Program-made: the position numbers and the translations under genes
Assembly (NCBI RefSeq): GCF_900110955.1
Contig: NZ_FOFR01000022.1
Location: forward strand, 62,001 to 126,000
Direction of reading: 5' to 3'
Source of the DNA: Lentzea xinjiangensis
GTDB taxonomy: Bacteria; Actinomycetota; Actinomycetes; Mycobacteriales; Pseudonocardiaceae
Length of the DNA stretch: 64,000 nt
The notes under the pieces: generated by a model
Seen by the model: the letters and a program-made list of their open reading frames with translations, nothing else
Told to the model about the DNA's origin: nothing
The model's database searches: none
Part shown: piece by piece, positions 29,741-38,210 of the stretch
Position numbering within the stretch: the first letter of the stretch is position 1
Layout: each line of letters opens with the position of its first letter

Positions 29741-30382
29741 CTATGTCGTCACCTCGGCGAGGATCCGGTCGAACAGGTCGACGGCCGCCCCGAGGTGGGC
29801 CGCGGTCAGCGCGACGTCCCCGCCCCGCCTCGCGGTCACCAGGTCCGCGATCGGCAGGTCCGGCCAGTGCGCCGCCGCCAGCGAGCCCGCGCGCGACTTG
29901 CTGACGATCTCACCCGTCCGGATGGTGTGCCACAGCCGCGCGGGTCCCAGACCCACCCACAGGAGGTCCTCGCGCGGCAGCATGGGAGCAGTGCGATCCT
30001 GCTCGAACACGGGTTTCCAGTAGCTGACGAGGTTCTCGCGGCAGTACGCCTCGACATCAGCGGTGGTGCCGGGACAAGTGGGCCGTGCACCGCGCACGGT
30101 CTGACCGACGGTCCGCAGCTGTTGCCACAACACGGGAGTGATCTCACCGGCGAGCGGTGTCACGTCGAAGACCGGTTTCTCCAACGAGCCCGCGAGGACG
30201 ACGGCGACATCGGCGCCTTCGACCGGAGGCAGCTCGACGGCCGCATTCACCTCGATCACGATGTCGAGGTCCGAGCCGGCGACGACGTCGTCCAGCACCC
30301 GTGACCCGTAGACGTGCGCGCCCACCACGGAACCGGGCAGGCGCGCGTCCAGCAACGACAGGTACTCCCCGGGCGTCAGCAC
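29741..30382 (-). CDS. Nucleotidyltransferase (ANT/DUF4111-like)
   Basis: A 213-residue protein with the polymerase-beta-type motif GSRVLDDVVAGSDLDIVIE (GS...DxD, about residues 26-44) and a helical C-terminal domain like those of aminoglycoside adenylyltransferases. It could adenylylate an antibiotic or another small molecule. It has a leaderless GTG start. Confidence 0.75.
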   Translation of the reverse strand: MLTPGEYLSLLDARLPGSVVGAHVYGSRVLDDVVAGSDLDIVIEVNAAVELPPVEGADVAVVLAGSLEKPVFDVTPLAGEITPVLWQQLRTVGQTVRGARPTCPGTTADVEAYCRENLVSYWKPVFEQDRTAPMLPREDLLWVGLGPARLWHTIRTGEIVSKSRAGSLAAAHWPDLPIADLVTARRGGDVALTAAHLGAAVDLFDRILAEVTT

Positions 30383-30389
30383 CTGGTCC

Positions 30390-30395
30390 AGGCTA
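30390..30395 (-). promoter_or_regulatory. -10 box for leaderless nucleotidyltransferase gene
   Basis: TAGCCT on the minus strand, seven bases before the GTG at 30382. It overlaps the 3' end of bioY, so this gene can be transcribed independently of bioY. Confidence 0.55.
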
Positions 30396-30965
30396 CCGGC
30401 GGCGCAGGAGCGCCCAGGCGCCCGGCAGCACGCCGGCGGCCAGCGCGATCTTCAGCGCGTCGCCCAGCAGGAACGGCAGCACGCCGACGGCGAGGGCCTT
30501 CGACACGCCCATGCCGGTGGCCACCACCAGCCACGGCACGCCGACCGCGTAGATCACCAGGTTGCCCAGCGCCATCGTGCCCACCACCCGCAACGGGGTG
30601 CGGTCACCGCCGCGGCCGGCCAGGTAGCCGACCAGCGCACCGGCGAACACGAAGCCCACGACGTACCCGAGCGACACCGGGGCGCCGGCCGAACCGCCCT
30701 GGAACCACGGCACACCCGCGACGCCCGCGATCAGGTAGAGGAGCATCGACGTCGCGCCGCGCTGCCAGCCGAGGGCGGCGCCGACGAGCAGGGCCGCGAA
30801 CGTCTGGCCGGTCAGCGGGACCGGGCTGCCGGGGATCGGCAGGGCCACCTGCGCGGCGAGGCCGGTGAACGCGGCGCCGGCGACGACCAGCGCCAGGTCG
30901 CGCGCCAGTGCGCCCGGCACGAAGTCGGCGAGCACGGTGCGACGGGGTGCGAGTGCGAGTGTCAC
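30393..30965 (-). CDS. bioY: Biotin transporter S component BioY
   Basis: A 190-residue hydrophobic protein with six predicted membrane helices and the BioY signatures PIPGSPVPLTGQTFAALLVG and WFQGGSAGAP. It binds biotin and works alone or with an ECF module. The GTG at 30965 is preceded by GGGAGGGAAC. No bioM/bioN genes are adjacent. Confidence 0.92.
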   Translation of the reverse strand: MTLALAPRRTVLADFVPGALARDLALVVAGAAFTGLAAQVALPIPGSPVPLTGQTFAALLVGAALGWQRGATSMLLYLIAGVAGVPWFQGGSAGAPVSLGYVVGFVFAGALVGYLAGRGGDRTPLRVVGTMALGNLVIYAVGVPWLVVATGMGVSKALAVGVLPFLLGDALKIALAAGVLPGAWALLRRR

Positions 30966-31023
30966 GTTCCCTCCCAGGCGGAATCGAGAGGACCTGAGGT
31001 TAACCAGGGGAACTCGGGAACGT

Positions 31024-31044
31024 CTTTGTTCGATCTCGACAAAG
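31024..31044. promoter_or_regulatory. Inverted repeat upstream of bioY
   Basis: CTTTGT and ACAAAG flank a nine-base spacer, 59-79 bp before the bioY start and only 8-28 bp from the end of the glycosyltransferase gene. It could be an operator for biotin-dependent control; the regulator is unknown. Confidence 0.35.
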
Positions 31045-31051
31045 TGACAGG

Positions 31052-32422
31052 TCACACATCCAGTGCGACCTTGCCCGCCACCCGCTCGGTGTTGCGCCTC
31101 GTCTTCGTCCAGCCGTTGTTGCCGCGCACCAAACGGATCAGCGCGCGCCACGAGGTGATGTAGAAGGTGTAGATGTACAACGCGTAGCCGAATCCGTACG
31201 CGATCGACTTCCAGAATCCGACGGGCTCGCACCTGGCCCGGTACACCGGGCCCCACAGCACGAACGGCAACAGGCCGAACGCGCCATAGACGGTGAACAG
31301 GATCCAAGCGCCGTCCACGAACCAGTGCACCACTTCAGAAGGCGACACCACGAACCGATACGCCATCATCGCCATGGGAATCGGATAAATGAGCGTGCCG
31401 AGCAACTGCATCCACGGTTGCGCGAGGTAGTACATCATTTCCGCGGCGCCCAACGTGGTCAGGTGCTCGGAGTCCCAAATGCGCCGCAGATAACGCATGC
31501 ACTGCATGGTTCCCTGCCCCCACCGCGTGCGCTGCGCCAGGAACCGCCGCAACGAGTACAGCGCCTCCTGGTTGACGTGGGTGTCCAAGGTGAACCCGGT
31601 GTGCCAGCCCGCGGTGAGCAGGTGCACGCCGAGCTCGAAGTCCTCCAGCAACGAGCCGCGCCACGGGCTGCCGGTCGGCCCCGCGATCGAGTCCAGTGCG
31701 GACAGCCGGGTGAACTGGCCGTTGCCGCCCATCGAGATCGTCCCGGTGGCGCCGCGCGAGAGCTGGATCGCCGCGATGGCCGTGCGGAACTCCAGGTCCT
31801 GCATCCGGACGAGACCGGCGCCGAACGCGCGCCGCCACCGCGACACCCCTGGCTGGCGCTGCCCCGCGTTGATCATCCGCACGTCCACCTGCACGGCGCC
31901 GATCCGCGGGTTGCCGAAGAGGTGGTGCGCCGCGCAGACCTCCAGGCAGTTCGGCGCCGGGCGGCCGTCCGCGTCGACCACCACGACGATCGCGCGTTCG
32001 GCGTCCGCGCGCCGGCCCATCCACAGCTTCAACGTGCGGTAGGCGTCGTTCAGCGCGTTTCCCTTGCCGGTACGGGCATAGGGGCGTTGACGCTGCACGA
32101 GGTGGATGTGCGTGTCCCGGTCACCGCCGTTGCGCTTCAACGTCCGCACCACGCCGGCGGTGCGGTCGTCGGAGTCGTCGTCGATGACCCACACGTGCGC
32201 GATGGGGAACGTCGTCCGCAGGTACCGGATCGTGTCGCCGATAACCGCTTCTTCGTCACGGCACGGCACGAAGAAGTGCCACTCCAACGAGTTCGGCACG
32301 CCGACGGGAGCGGGTTTGCGCCGCAGGTACGGCACCACGATGAAGAACACGTACGTCACGAAGGCGACGCTCATCGTCAGAGCGAGCGCCTGGGTGAACC
32401 CGAGGACGAGGTCGAGGCTCAC
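31052..32422 (-). CDS. Membrane glycosyltransferase family 2 (exosortase-associated)
   Basis: A 456-residue processive-type GT2. One N-terminal helix, then the catalytic domain with VIDDDSDDRT, the DxD motif VVDADGRP, LLEDFELG, and the QRTRWGQG (QxxRW) motif, followed by four or so C-terminal helices. It resembles cellulose/hyaluronan-synthase-type enzymes and would add sugars at the membrane. The GTG start overlaps the exosortase stop by four bases, so the pair works together, probably glycosylating or building glycan for the anchored proteins. Confidence 0.85.
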   Translation of the reverse strand: MSLDLVLGFTQALALTMSVAFVTYVFFIVVPYLRRKPAPVGVPNSLEWHFFVPCRDEEAVIGDTIRYLRTTFPIAHVWVIDDDSDDRTAGVVRTLKRNGGDRDTHIHLVQRQRPYARTGKGNALNDAYRTLKLWMGRRADAERAIVVVVDADGRPAPNCLEVCAAHHLFGNPRIGAVQVDVRMINAGQRQPGVSRWRRAFGAGLVRMQDLEFRTAIAAIQLSRGATGTISMGGNGQFTRLSALDSIAGPTGSPWRGSLLEDFELGVHLLTAGWHTGFTLDTHVNQEALYSLRRFLAQRTRWGQGTMQCMRYLRRIWDSEHLTTLGAAEMMYYLAQPWMQLLGTLIYPIPMAMMAYRFVVSPSEVVHWFVDGAWILFTVYGAFGLLPFVLWGPVYRARCEPVGFWKSIAYGFGYALYIYTFYITSWRALIRLVRGNNGWTKTRRNTERVAGKVALDV

Positions 32423-32937
32423 TTGCGCGTGGCCAGCCAGACGAACGCCACCAGTGCGGCCGCGCCACCGAACACGCTCACCATCGAGCCGAGCAGCGTG
32501 TGGCCCCAGTAGTACCCGGTGTCGACGCCCAGCCAGTCCACCAGCCCGACCAGGGTGAGCACGCGGAACTGGTTCACGACCACCACGGCGAGCGCGGCGA
32601 CACCGAGCGCCGTCAGCACCCGGTGCTGGATGCGCGGCCGCAGCGCGATCATCGCCGCGCCCACGACGATCAGCGGCAGCACCAGGAACGCGGACGTGCA
32701 CTCCGGCGTCATCCGCAGGCCCAGCGGCGTGTCCGAGCCCAGTCCGAAGTAGACGGTCTGCCGGTCGGGGACCACCGCCACGCCGTGGGAGCTGATCACG
32801 CTGAGGACCGCGCCCGACAGCGAGATCTCCGCCGTCCGGTACAGGCGGTGGGCGAACACGAGTCCCGCGGCTGTGGCGAGCAGGACGACAACCGTCACCC
32901 GGCTCGGGAATGCGGTGCGGCGCACGGCAAGCGTCAC
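32419..32937 (-). CDS. Exosortase (XrtP-like) transpeptidase
   Basis: A 172-residue integral membrane protein with the catalytic triad of exosortases in the right order: Cys80 in TPECTSAF, Arg125 in NQFRV and His146 in WGHTLLG. These enzymes cut C-terminal anchors from secreted proteins and attach the products to membrane or wall carriers. The GTG at 32937 is preferred to an ATG at 32994 because GGAAAGGA precedes it and the longer version runs through a palindrome. A cargo protein with a suitable C-terminal signal lies 300 bp away, divergently. XrtP naming is from memory of the choice-of-anchor-P systems. Confidence 0.8.
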   Translation of the reverse strand: MTLAVRRTAFPSRVTVVVLLATAAGLVFAHRLYRTAEISLSGAVLSVISSHGVAVVPDRQTVYFGLGSDTPLGLRMTPECTSAFLVLPLIVVGAAMIALRPRIQHRVLTALGVAALAVVVVNQFRVLTLVGLVDWLGVDTGYYWGHTLLGSMVSVFGGAAALVAFVWLATRK

Positions 32938-32982
32938 CCGAGGATCCTTTCCACCGATTGAGGGGGCGCCCAGATGGGCTAC

Positions 32983-33012
32983 CTGACGTTCCATCGGTAG
33001 ACGGAACGTCAG
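32983..33012. promoter_or_regulatory. Perfect 10-bp palindrome before the exosortase gene
   Basis: CTGACGTTCC and GGAACGTCAG flank a 10-base spacer, 46-75 bp upstream of the chosen exosortase start. The half-site GGAAC resembles an ECF-sigma -35 element, and perfect symmetry also suits a dimeric regulator. It lies in the 295-bp gap shared with the divergent cargo gene. Confidence 0.5.
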
Positions 33013-33024
33013 CCCTCACCCCCG

Positions 33025-33039
33025 GATCGGGTGATGCCG
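33025..33039 (+). promoter_or_regulatory. GATCGGGT motif, copy in the exosortase/cargo gap
   Basis: GATCGGGTGATGCCG here closely matches a motif before the second secreted protein gene (35544). Shared upstream elements suggest joint regulation of the locus. Confidence 0.35.
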
Positions 33040-33232
33040 TAACCGGAAATTGATCAAAAAACCCACCAGGAGTGGCACGGATTGGGCGAGTCGAGTGGTC
33101 GCGTCCCCCGATACGGGGAGTAACCCTCAGTTCCCCCGAAAGAAAGCCGATGCCGGTAATTGCCCCCGGAAAGCGTGAACCACATCGGTTCGAGCGCGCC
33201 CTGGGGCCGGAGGAATCAAGGGAAGGAGTTTC

Positions 33233-33997
33233 ATGCGTGTCCGAATGACGGGACTGGCTGGAGCCGCCGCGGTCGCCGCGCTCCTGGTCGGTGCCGCACC
33301 TGCTTCGGCCGCTCCGGGGGACGCCTCGGCCTACGGTGCGAGGCTCCACGTGACGCTGCTCGGCAGCCCCGCGGTCACCGCGGAGCCGTTCGCCGCCGCC
33401 GACGCGAACGGGCGCGGGCAGAACACGTTCGCGGGCGTCGACCTCACCGGGATCCTGAAGACCGGTGTCATCAACGCCTCGGCGTCGCGGGACGAGAACT
33501 CCGGTGGCGTGCACTCGCGGGCGAGCACCGCGGACGTCCGGCTCGACCTGCTCGCCAAGGCCACCGGCAAGATCTCCGCCGAACTGGTGGAGGCGGACTG
33601 CGCGGCCACCCAGAAGGGACTGACCGGCAAGGCCAAGCTCGTGGGCGTCGACCTCGGCAAGCTCGGCCGGGTCGACGCGGACCCGGCGCCCAACACCAAG
33701 CTCGACGTGCAGCTGGCCGGCGTCAAGATCGCCGAGGTCGTCTTCAACGAGCAGATCAGGAACAACGACGGCAGCCTCACCGTGAACGCGATCCACATCA
33801 GGCTGCTGCAGGGCGTGCTCGGCTCGATCGGCACCGGTGACGTGATCATCTCGTCCGCCACCTGCGGTCCCGCCGGTCTGCCCATCCCGATGGCGTCGGG
33901 GGCGGGCCTGTGGATCGGCCTCGGCCTGCTCGGTGCCGCCGCCGCTCCGGCCGCCGCCGTGGCGCTGCGCCGCCGCGCGTCGCTCAACGCGGCCTGA
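33233..33997 (+). CDS. Exported cargo protein with choice-of-anchor-P-like C-terminus
   Basis: A 254-residue secreted protein. Signal peptide ends after ASAAP (about residue 27). The mature domain is rich in Ala, Gly and Asp with two Cys (in EADCAAT and SATCGPA). The C-terminus has LPIPMASGAG, a hydrophobic helix and an arginine cluster, the form of an exosortase sorting signal. A GGAAGGAG Shine-Dalgarno precedes the ATG. It lies next to the exosortase and is its most likely substrate. Confidence 0.82.
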   Translation: MRVRMTGLAGAAAVAALLVGAAPASAAPGDASAYGARLHVTLLGSPAVTAEPFAAADANGRGQNTFAGVDLTGILKTGVINASASRDENSGGVHSRASTADVRLDLLAKATGKISAELVEADCAATQKGLTGKAKLVGVDLGKLGRVDADPAPNTKLDVQLAGVKIAEVVFNEQIRNNDGSLTVNAIHIRLLQGVLGSIGTGDVIISSATCGPAGLPIPMASGAGLWIGLGLLGAAAAPAAAVALRRRASLNAA

Positions 33998-34013
33998 CCG
34001 GGGAGAACGGCGG

Positions 34014-34208
34014 ATGTACAAGGTCCCCGGTACCGGCATCGGAGTCGGCACGGGCGTAGGTGCCCTCGCGGTCACCGGTGCGGACGTGACGTGGTGGGTC
34101 GTCGCGGGCATCGCGCTCCTGCTCGCCGGTGCCTTCGTCGTGCACACCACCCGCGGGAGGCGCCGCGTGGCGGCCCCGCCCAGGACCGGCCCGAACCGAG
34201 CCGGCTGA
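34014..34208 (+). CDS. Mini membrane protein with LAVTG motif (64 aa)
   Basis: A 64-residue protein with a Gly-rich N-terminus, LAVTG, one hydrophobic helix and a basic C-terminal tail. It looks like a sorting signal standing alone, without a signal peptide or a wall domain. The ATG is preceded by GGGGAGAA and lies 16 bases after the cargo gene stop, so the two are co-transcribed. Its role is unknown; a decoy, a regulator or a small anchored peptide are possibilities. Confidence 0.7.
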   Translation: MYKVPGTGIGVGTGVGALAVTGADVTWWVVAGIALLLAGAFVVHTTRGRRRVAAPPRTGPNRAG

Positions 34209-34211
34209 CGT

Positions 34212-34247
34212 GGTCCGCCTGGGGTTGCCCCCGCTCCCAGGCGGACC
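34212..34247 (+). terminator. Terminator after the mini LAVTG gene
   Basis: GGTCCGCCTGGG (34212-34223) pairs perfectly with CCCAGGCGGACC (34236-34247) across a 12-base loop, three bases after the stop codon. It separates the cargo transcript from the epimerase gene, perhaps partially. Confidence 0.75.
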
Positions 34248-34274
34248 CCCCGGTCTCCCCGAGAGAGGACAACG

Positions 34275-35447
34275 GTGAGCAAGGAAGTTCTGCTGGTGGC
34301 CGGCACGCGGCCAGAGGCCGTGAAGATCGCTCCGGTCGCCATCGCGCTGAAGGGCCACCCCGGCCTGCACCCCACGATCGTCCACGGCGGACAGCACTCG
34401 GGCATGGTCGAGCAGGCGCTGCGCGCGTTCGGCCTCCGGCCCGACCTGCGGCTCGACGTGCCCCGCGACACCGGTGCGCAGGCCGAGCTGGTCTCCCGGC
34501 TGCTGCCGGAGTTCGACGCCGTGCTGGAGGAGCGCGACCCCGCGGTCACGCTGGTGCAGGGCGACACCACGACGGCCCTGGCCGCGGCGCTCGCCTCCTT
34601 CTGGCGCGGCATCCCCGTGGCGCACCTCGAAGCCGGGCTGCGGACCGGCGACCTCTACGGCCCGTTCCCCGAGGAGGGGAACCGCCAGATGATCTCCCGC
34701 ATCACCTCGCTGCACCTCGCGCCGACCGACGACGCGGCCAACGCCCTGAACGACGAGTCCCTGCCCGACAGCCACATCGTCGTCACCGGCAACACCGTCG
34801 TGGACGCCGTGCAGCGCGTCGCGGCCGCCGGCCTGCCCGCCGCCAGCCCGGACGTCGTCGCCCTGGAGCACACCCTGGACGTCACCGGCGGCCGGCTCAT
34901 GCTCGTCACCGTGCACCGCCGCGAGTCGTGGGGCCGTCCGCTGACGCGCGTGCTCAACGCCGTGCGCGCCATCGCCGACCGCCACCCCGACCTGCACGTG
35001 CTGATCCCCGCCCACCCCAACCCCGGTGTGCGCGAACAGGTCGTGTCGCTGCTGGGCGACCACGAGCGCGTGGTCGTCACCGACCCGCTGGACTACTCGG
35101 ACCTGGTGCGCGTGCTGCGGCGCGCGGCCCTGGTGATGACGGACTCCGGCGGCATCCAGGAGGAGGCGCCGACGTTCGGCGTGCCGGTCCTGGTGCTGCG
35201 GGAGACCACCGAACGCATGCTCGCCGTCGACGCCGGGTGCGCCTGGCTCGTCGGCACGGACACCACCCGCATCCTCGCCGAGGCGGGCTGGGTGCTCGGC
35301 TCCCGGTTGCGGTTGCCCCTGGGCCGCAACCCGTTCGGCGACGGGCGTGCCGCCGTCCGGGTGTGCGCCGCGCTGGAGAGGCTGGCCGGCCTGCCGACCG
35401 CCCTGCCGCGCCGGGAGCCGTTCGCCACGCTGGCGGCACTCCGGTGA
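34275..35447 (+). CDS. wecB: UDP-N-acetylglucosamine 2-epimerase (non-hydrolysing)
   Basis: A 390-residue enzyme interconverting UDP-GlcNAc and UDP-ManNAc. Family blocks are visible in order: AGTRPEAVKIAPV, VQGDTTT, HLEAGLRTGD, PEEGNR, TVHRRE and TDSGGIQEEA. ManNAc feeds cell-surface glycans or wall linkage units. Its place in the exosortase locus suggests it supplies sugar for the GT2 enzyme or for anchoring. GAGAGGAC precedes the GTG. Confidence 0.9.
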   Translation: MSKEVLLVAGTRPEAVKIAPVAIALKGHPGLHPTIVHGGQHSGMVEQALRAFGLRPDLRLDVPRDTGAQAELVSRLLPEFDAVLEERDPAVTLVQGDTTTALAAALASFWRGIPVAHLEAGLRTGDLYGPFPEEGNRQMISRITSLHLAPTDDAANALNDESLPDSHIVVTGNTVVDAVQRVAAAGLPAASPDVVALEHTLDVTGGRLMLVTVHRRESWGRPLTRVLNAVRAIADRHPDLHVLIPAHPNPGVREQVVSLLGDHERVVVTDPLDYSDLVRVLRRAALVMTDSGGIQEEAPTFGVPVLVLRETTERMLAVDAGCAWLVGTDTTRILAEAGWVLGSRLRLPLGRNPFGDGRAAVRVCAALERLAGLPTALPRREPFATLAALR

Positions 35448-35521
35448 ACCTGCGGGAGAACGCGGGTGATCCTCACCTGGATCGCGCCGTCCTTTGGTGA
35501 CGAACAGCTCTTCCGTCACTG

Positions 35522-35559
35522 GATCGGGTACTTGGCAATTCGCGATCGGGTGACATCGG
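35522..35559 (+). promoter_or_regulatory. Two GATCGGGT motifs before the second secreted protein gene
   Basis: GATCGGGTA (35522) and GATCGGGTGACATCGG (35544) are spaced 22 bases apart, about two helical turns, and match the motif at 33025. They lie 79-116 bp upstream of the gene at 35638. Confidence 0.4.
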
Positions 35560-35637
35560 TGCCGGACCACCGGTCGTACCGGACGACGGCACGATCATCG
35601 GGTGGAGGAATTGGAACACCGCCCCGAAAGGACTGAC

Positions 35638-36294
35638 GTGCGCAAGAGATTGATCGCGGGCGCCGCGGTCGCGCTGACGTTCGCGACCGCGGCCCCCGCG
35701 TCGGCGGCCAATCCGCCCGGCACCGCGTCCTCGGGATCCGCGGACTTCGCCAAGGCGAACCAGACCTACACCGTCGAGCCGCTCGCGGTGTGCACCGTGA
35801 ACCCCGAGACGCCGGGCACCGTCACCGGCTCCAGCCCGGCCGTCAGCAAGGGCGGGCTGAAGATCGGCGAGACGTCGTCCACCTGCACCACCGAGGTCGT
35901 GAACCCCGAGGAGTTCATCACCAGGACGAGGTCCGCGGCCACGGGCAAGGCGTTCGAGCTGTCCGCGCTCGTCGCGGCGGGCGGGCCGCGGCTCAAGATC
36001 GCCGAGTGGAAGGTGAGCTGCGACGCCGACGACAAGGGCACGCAGGCGGGCTGGGAGCTCAAGGGCATGTCCGGCTGGGCCGGGCTGCCGGAGAGCATCC
36101 CGCCGGCGTACGTGCACGAGGTCAAGGCGAGCAGCGGAACCGTGCTCGCCAGGGCCAAGTTCACCGACACCGCGTTCCCGGAGCCGAACGACGGCAGCCT
36201 CGGCATGACGCTGCTGAAAATCACCTTCGAGCCGTCGTCCGGCTACACGGGCAGCATCACGGTCGGCTCGGCCGCCTGCTCGCCGACGCCGTAG
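35638..36294 (+). CDS. Secreted protein of the exosortase locus, no anchor
   Basis: A 218-residue exported protein: signal peptide ending ASAAN (about residue 25), four Cys in the mature part and a C-terminus that stops at SAACSPTP without a membrane helix. It resembles the cargo protein at 33233 in composition and size but lacks its anchor. The GTG is preceded by AAAGGA. It may be a released partner of the anchored protein. No domain was recognised with certainty. Confidence 0.72.
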   Translation: MRKRLIAGAAVALTFATAAPASAANPPGTASSGSADFAKANQTYTVEPLAVCTVNPETPGTVTGSSPAVSKGGLKIGETSSTCTTEVVNPEEFITRTRSAATGKAFELSALVAAGGPRLKIAEWKVSCDADDKGTQAGWELKGMSGWAGLPESIPPAYVHEVKASSGTVLARAKFTDTAFPEPNDGSLGMTLLKITFEPSSGYTGSITVGSAACSPTP

Positions 36295-36306
36295 GAGCGG
36301 ACCGGC

Positions 36307-36846
36307 TCAGGAGACGACGACACCCGCGGCGCGCAGCTCCTCCAGAGCGGCGTCGCGGGTCGTCGGCGAGACCGCCGCGGTCAGCTCGGCGATCACCGTC
36401 GTGCGGAAGCCGTTGCGCTGCGCGTCGAGGGCCGTGGCGCGGACGCAGTGGTCGGTCGCGATGCCGACGACGTCCACTTCGGTCACGCCCCTGTCGGTCA
36501 GCCACCCCGCGAGGTCGTTCTCCGCCTCGAAACCGGAGTACGCGGCGGCGAACCGGCCCTTCGAGAAGACCTGCTCGATCCCGGACACGTCGAGCTCGGG
36601 GTGGAACGACGCGCCGGGCGACCCGGCCACGCAGTGCACCGGCCAGGAGTCGATGAAGTCCGGCGTCAAGCTGAAGTGCGCGCCGGGGTCCACGTGGTAG
36701 TCACGGGTCGCCACGACGTGGTCGTAGGACGACGACGCGATGTGCCGGGAGATGGCCGCCGCGACCGCGGCACCGCCCGCGACCGCGAGCGACCCTCCCT
36801 CGCAGAAGTCGTTCTGCACGTCGACGACGATCAGCGCCTTGCTCAT
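36307..36846 (-). CDS. pncA: Nicotinamidase
   Basis: A 179-residue isochorismatase-fold amidase converting nicotinamide to nicotinate. The catalytic triad is complete: Asp9, Lys96 and Cys134 (GIATDHCV), with the metal site in RDYHVDPGAHF. The gene starts one base after the pncB stop, so the two act as a two-gene NAD salvage operon. Confidence 0.92.
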   Translation of the reverse strand: MSKALIVVDVQNDFCEGGSLAVAGGAAVAAAISRHIASSSYDHVVATRDYHVDPGAHFSLTPDFIDSWPVHCVAGSPGASFHPELDVSGIEQVFSKGRFAAAYSGFEAENDLAGWLTDRGVTEVDVVGIATDHCVRATALDAQRNGFRTTVIAELTAAVSPTTRDAALEELRAAGVVVS

Positions 36847-36847
36847 G

Positions 36848-38131
36848 TCAGCCTTCCAGGTAGATCGTCGGGATCGCGGGCTCGCCGCGCGAGAGCTTGA
36901 GGCCCTCCCACGGCACGCTCACCAGGGCCGCCCGCAGGCGGTCGCGGCTCTGCTCCAGGGCCGGGACCTCGTCGGTGATCTTTCCAGCGCGCATCAGCGG
37001 GATCTGCACGAGCCGGTCGTGCGGGCCGAGCTCCGGCTCGGCCGAGGCCGGGAACACGACCTCCTCCAGCGCGGTGCCGGTGTCCTTGTGCCGCCGCAAC
37101 GCCTTCTTCCAGCCGCCCCGCGACTGCTTGGACGTGCTGCGCTTCTCGACGTGCCTGCCGTCGACCTCGACCAGCTTGTAGACCATGCCCGCGGTCGGCG
37201 CGCCGGACCCGGTCACGACGGACGTGCCGACGCCGTAGGCGTCCACGGGCTCGGCGCGCAGGGCGGCGATCGAGTACTCGTCGAGGTCGCCGGACACGAC
37301 GATGCGGGTGGTGCGGGCGCCCAGCGAGTCGAGCTGGTCGCGCGCCTGCCTGGCCAGCACGCCCAGGTCGCCCGAGTCGATCCTGATCGCGCCGAGGCCG
37401 GGCCCGGCCACGGCGACGGCGGTCTTGATGCCCTCGGTGATGTCGTAGGTGTCGACCAGCAACGTCGTGCCGACGCCCAGCGCCTCGACCTGGCTGCGGA
37501 ACGCCTCTTCCTCGGTGTCGTGCAGCAGCGTGAACGCGTGCGCGCACGTGCCGGCGGTCGGGATGCCGTGGCGGCGACCGGCCTCCAGGTTCGAGGTCGC
37601 GGTGAAGCCCGCGAGGTAGGACGCGCGGGCGGATGCCACGGCGGCTTCCTCGTGCGTGCGGCGCGAGCCCATCTCGATCATGCGGCGGCCGTTCGCGGCG
37701 GTGACCATGCGGGCGGCGGCCGAGGCGATCGCGCTGTCGTGGTTGAGGATCGAGAGCGCGAGCGTCTCCAGCACCACGCCCTCGGCGAACGACGCCCTGA
37801 CCGTCAGCACCGGCGAGCCGGGGAAGTACAGCTCGCCCTCGGGGTAGCCGTCGACCTCACCGGAGAACCGGTAGTTCGCGAGCCATTCCAGGGTCGAGTC
37901 GTCGACCACGGCCTCGCGGCGGAGCTGGTCGATCTCCTCCTCGCCGAAGCGGAAGTTCCCGATCGCCTCCAGCAACCTGTTCACCCCCGCGACGACGCCG
38001 TAGCGGCGGCCGTCGGGGAGCCTGCGGGCGAAGACCTCGAACACGCACGGACGGTCACCGGTTCCGTCACGCAGCGCGGCCGCGAGCATCGTGAGCTCGT
38101 AGTGGTCGGTCAGCAACGCCGTCGAGTCCAT
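36848..38131 (-). CDS. pncB: Nicotinate phosphoribosyltransferase
   Basis: A 427-residue enzyme making nicotinate mononucleotide from nicotinate and PRPP. Motifs include the N-terminal [19 protein letters not shown] and IRIDSGDLG. The ATG at 38131 begins the family N-terminus; upstream in-frame codons are not conserved. TAGGGT lies eight bases upstream and may act as a -10 box. From memory M. tuberculosis pncB1 is likewise divergent from clpS. Confidence 0.92.
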   Translation of the reverse strand: MDSTALLTDHYELTMLAAALRDGTGDRPCVFEVFARRLPDGRRYGVVAGVNRLLEAIGNFRFGEEEIDQLRREAVVDDSTLEWLANYRFSGEVDGYPEGELYFPGSPVLTVRASFAEGVVLETLALSILNHDSAIASAAARMVTAANGRRMIEMGSRRTHEEAAVASARASYLAGFTATSNLEAGRRHGIPTAGTCAHAFTLLHDTEEEAFRSQVEALGVGTTLLVDTYDITEGIKTAVAVAGPGLGAIRIDSGDLGVLARQARDQLDSLGARTTRIVVSGDLDEYSIAALRAEPVDAYGVGTSVVTGSGAPTAGMVYKLVEVDGRHVEKRSTSKQSRGGWKKALRRHKDTGTALEEVVFPASAEPELGPHDRLVQIPLMRAGKITDEVPALEQSRDRLRAALVSVPWEGLKLSRGEPAIPTIYLEG

Positions 38132-38210
38132 GGTCACCAACCCTAAGGTCGCACCCGCGTTAGTCGTATGCGGTCTCCGCCACTGCGGCGAACATGACAC
38201 CATTGGCGGT

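Noticed and set aside
26631-30023. A 1130-codon plus-strand open frame antisense to the helicase gene
   Set aside because: It is a GC-rich shadow: its product is an Arg/Gly/Ala/His/Asp-rich string without domains, while the minus strand encodes a clear DinG-type helicase.
32423-34612. Upstream in-frame extension of the GT2 gene to give a 1186-residue protein
   Set aside because: The extension runs antisense through the cargo and epimerase genes and overlaps the exosortase in another frame; the GTG at 32422 gives a normal GT2.
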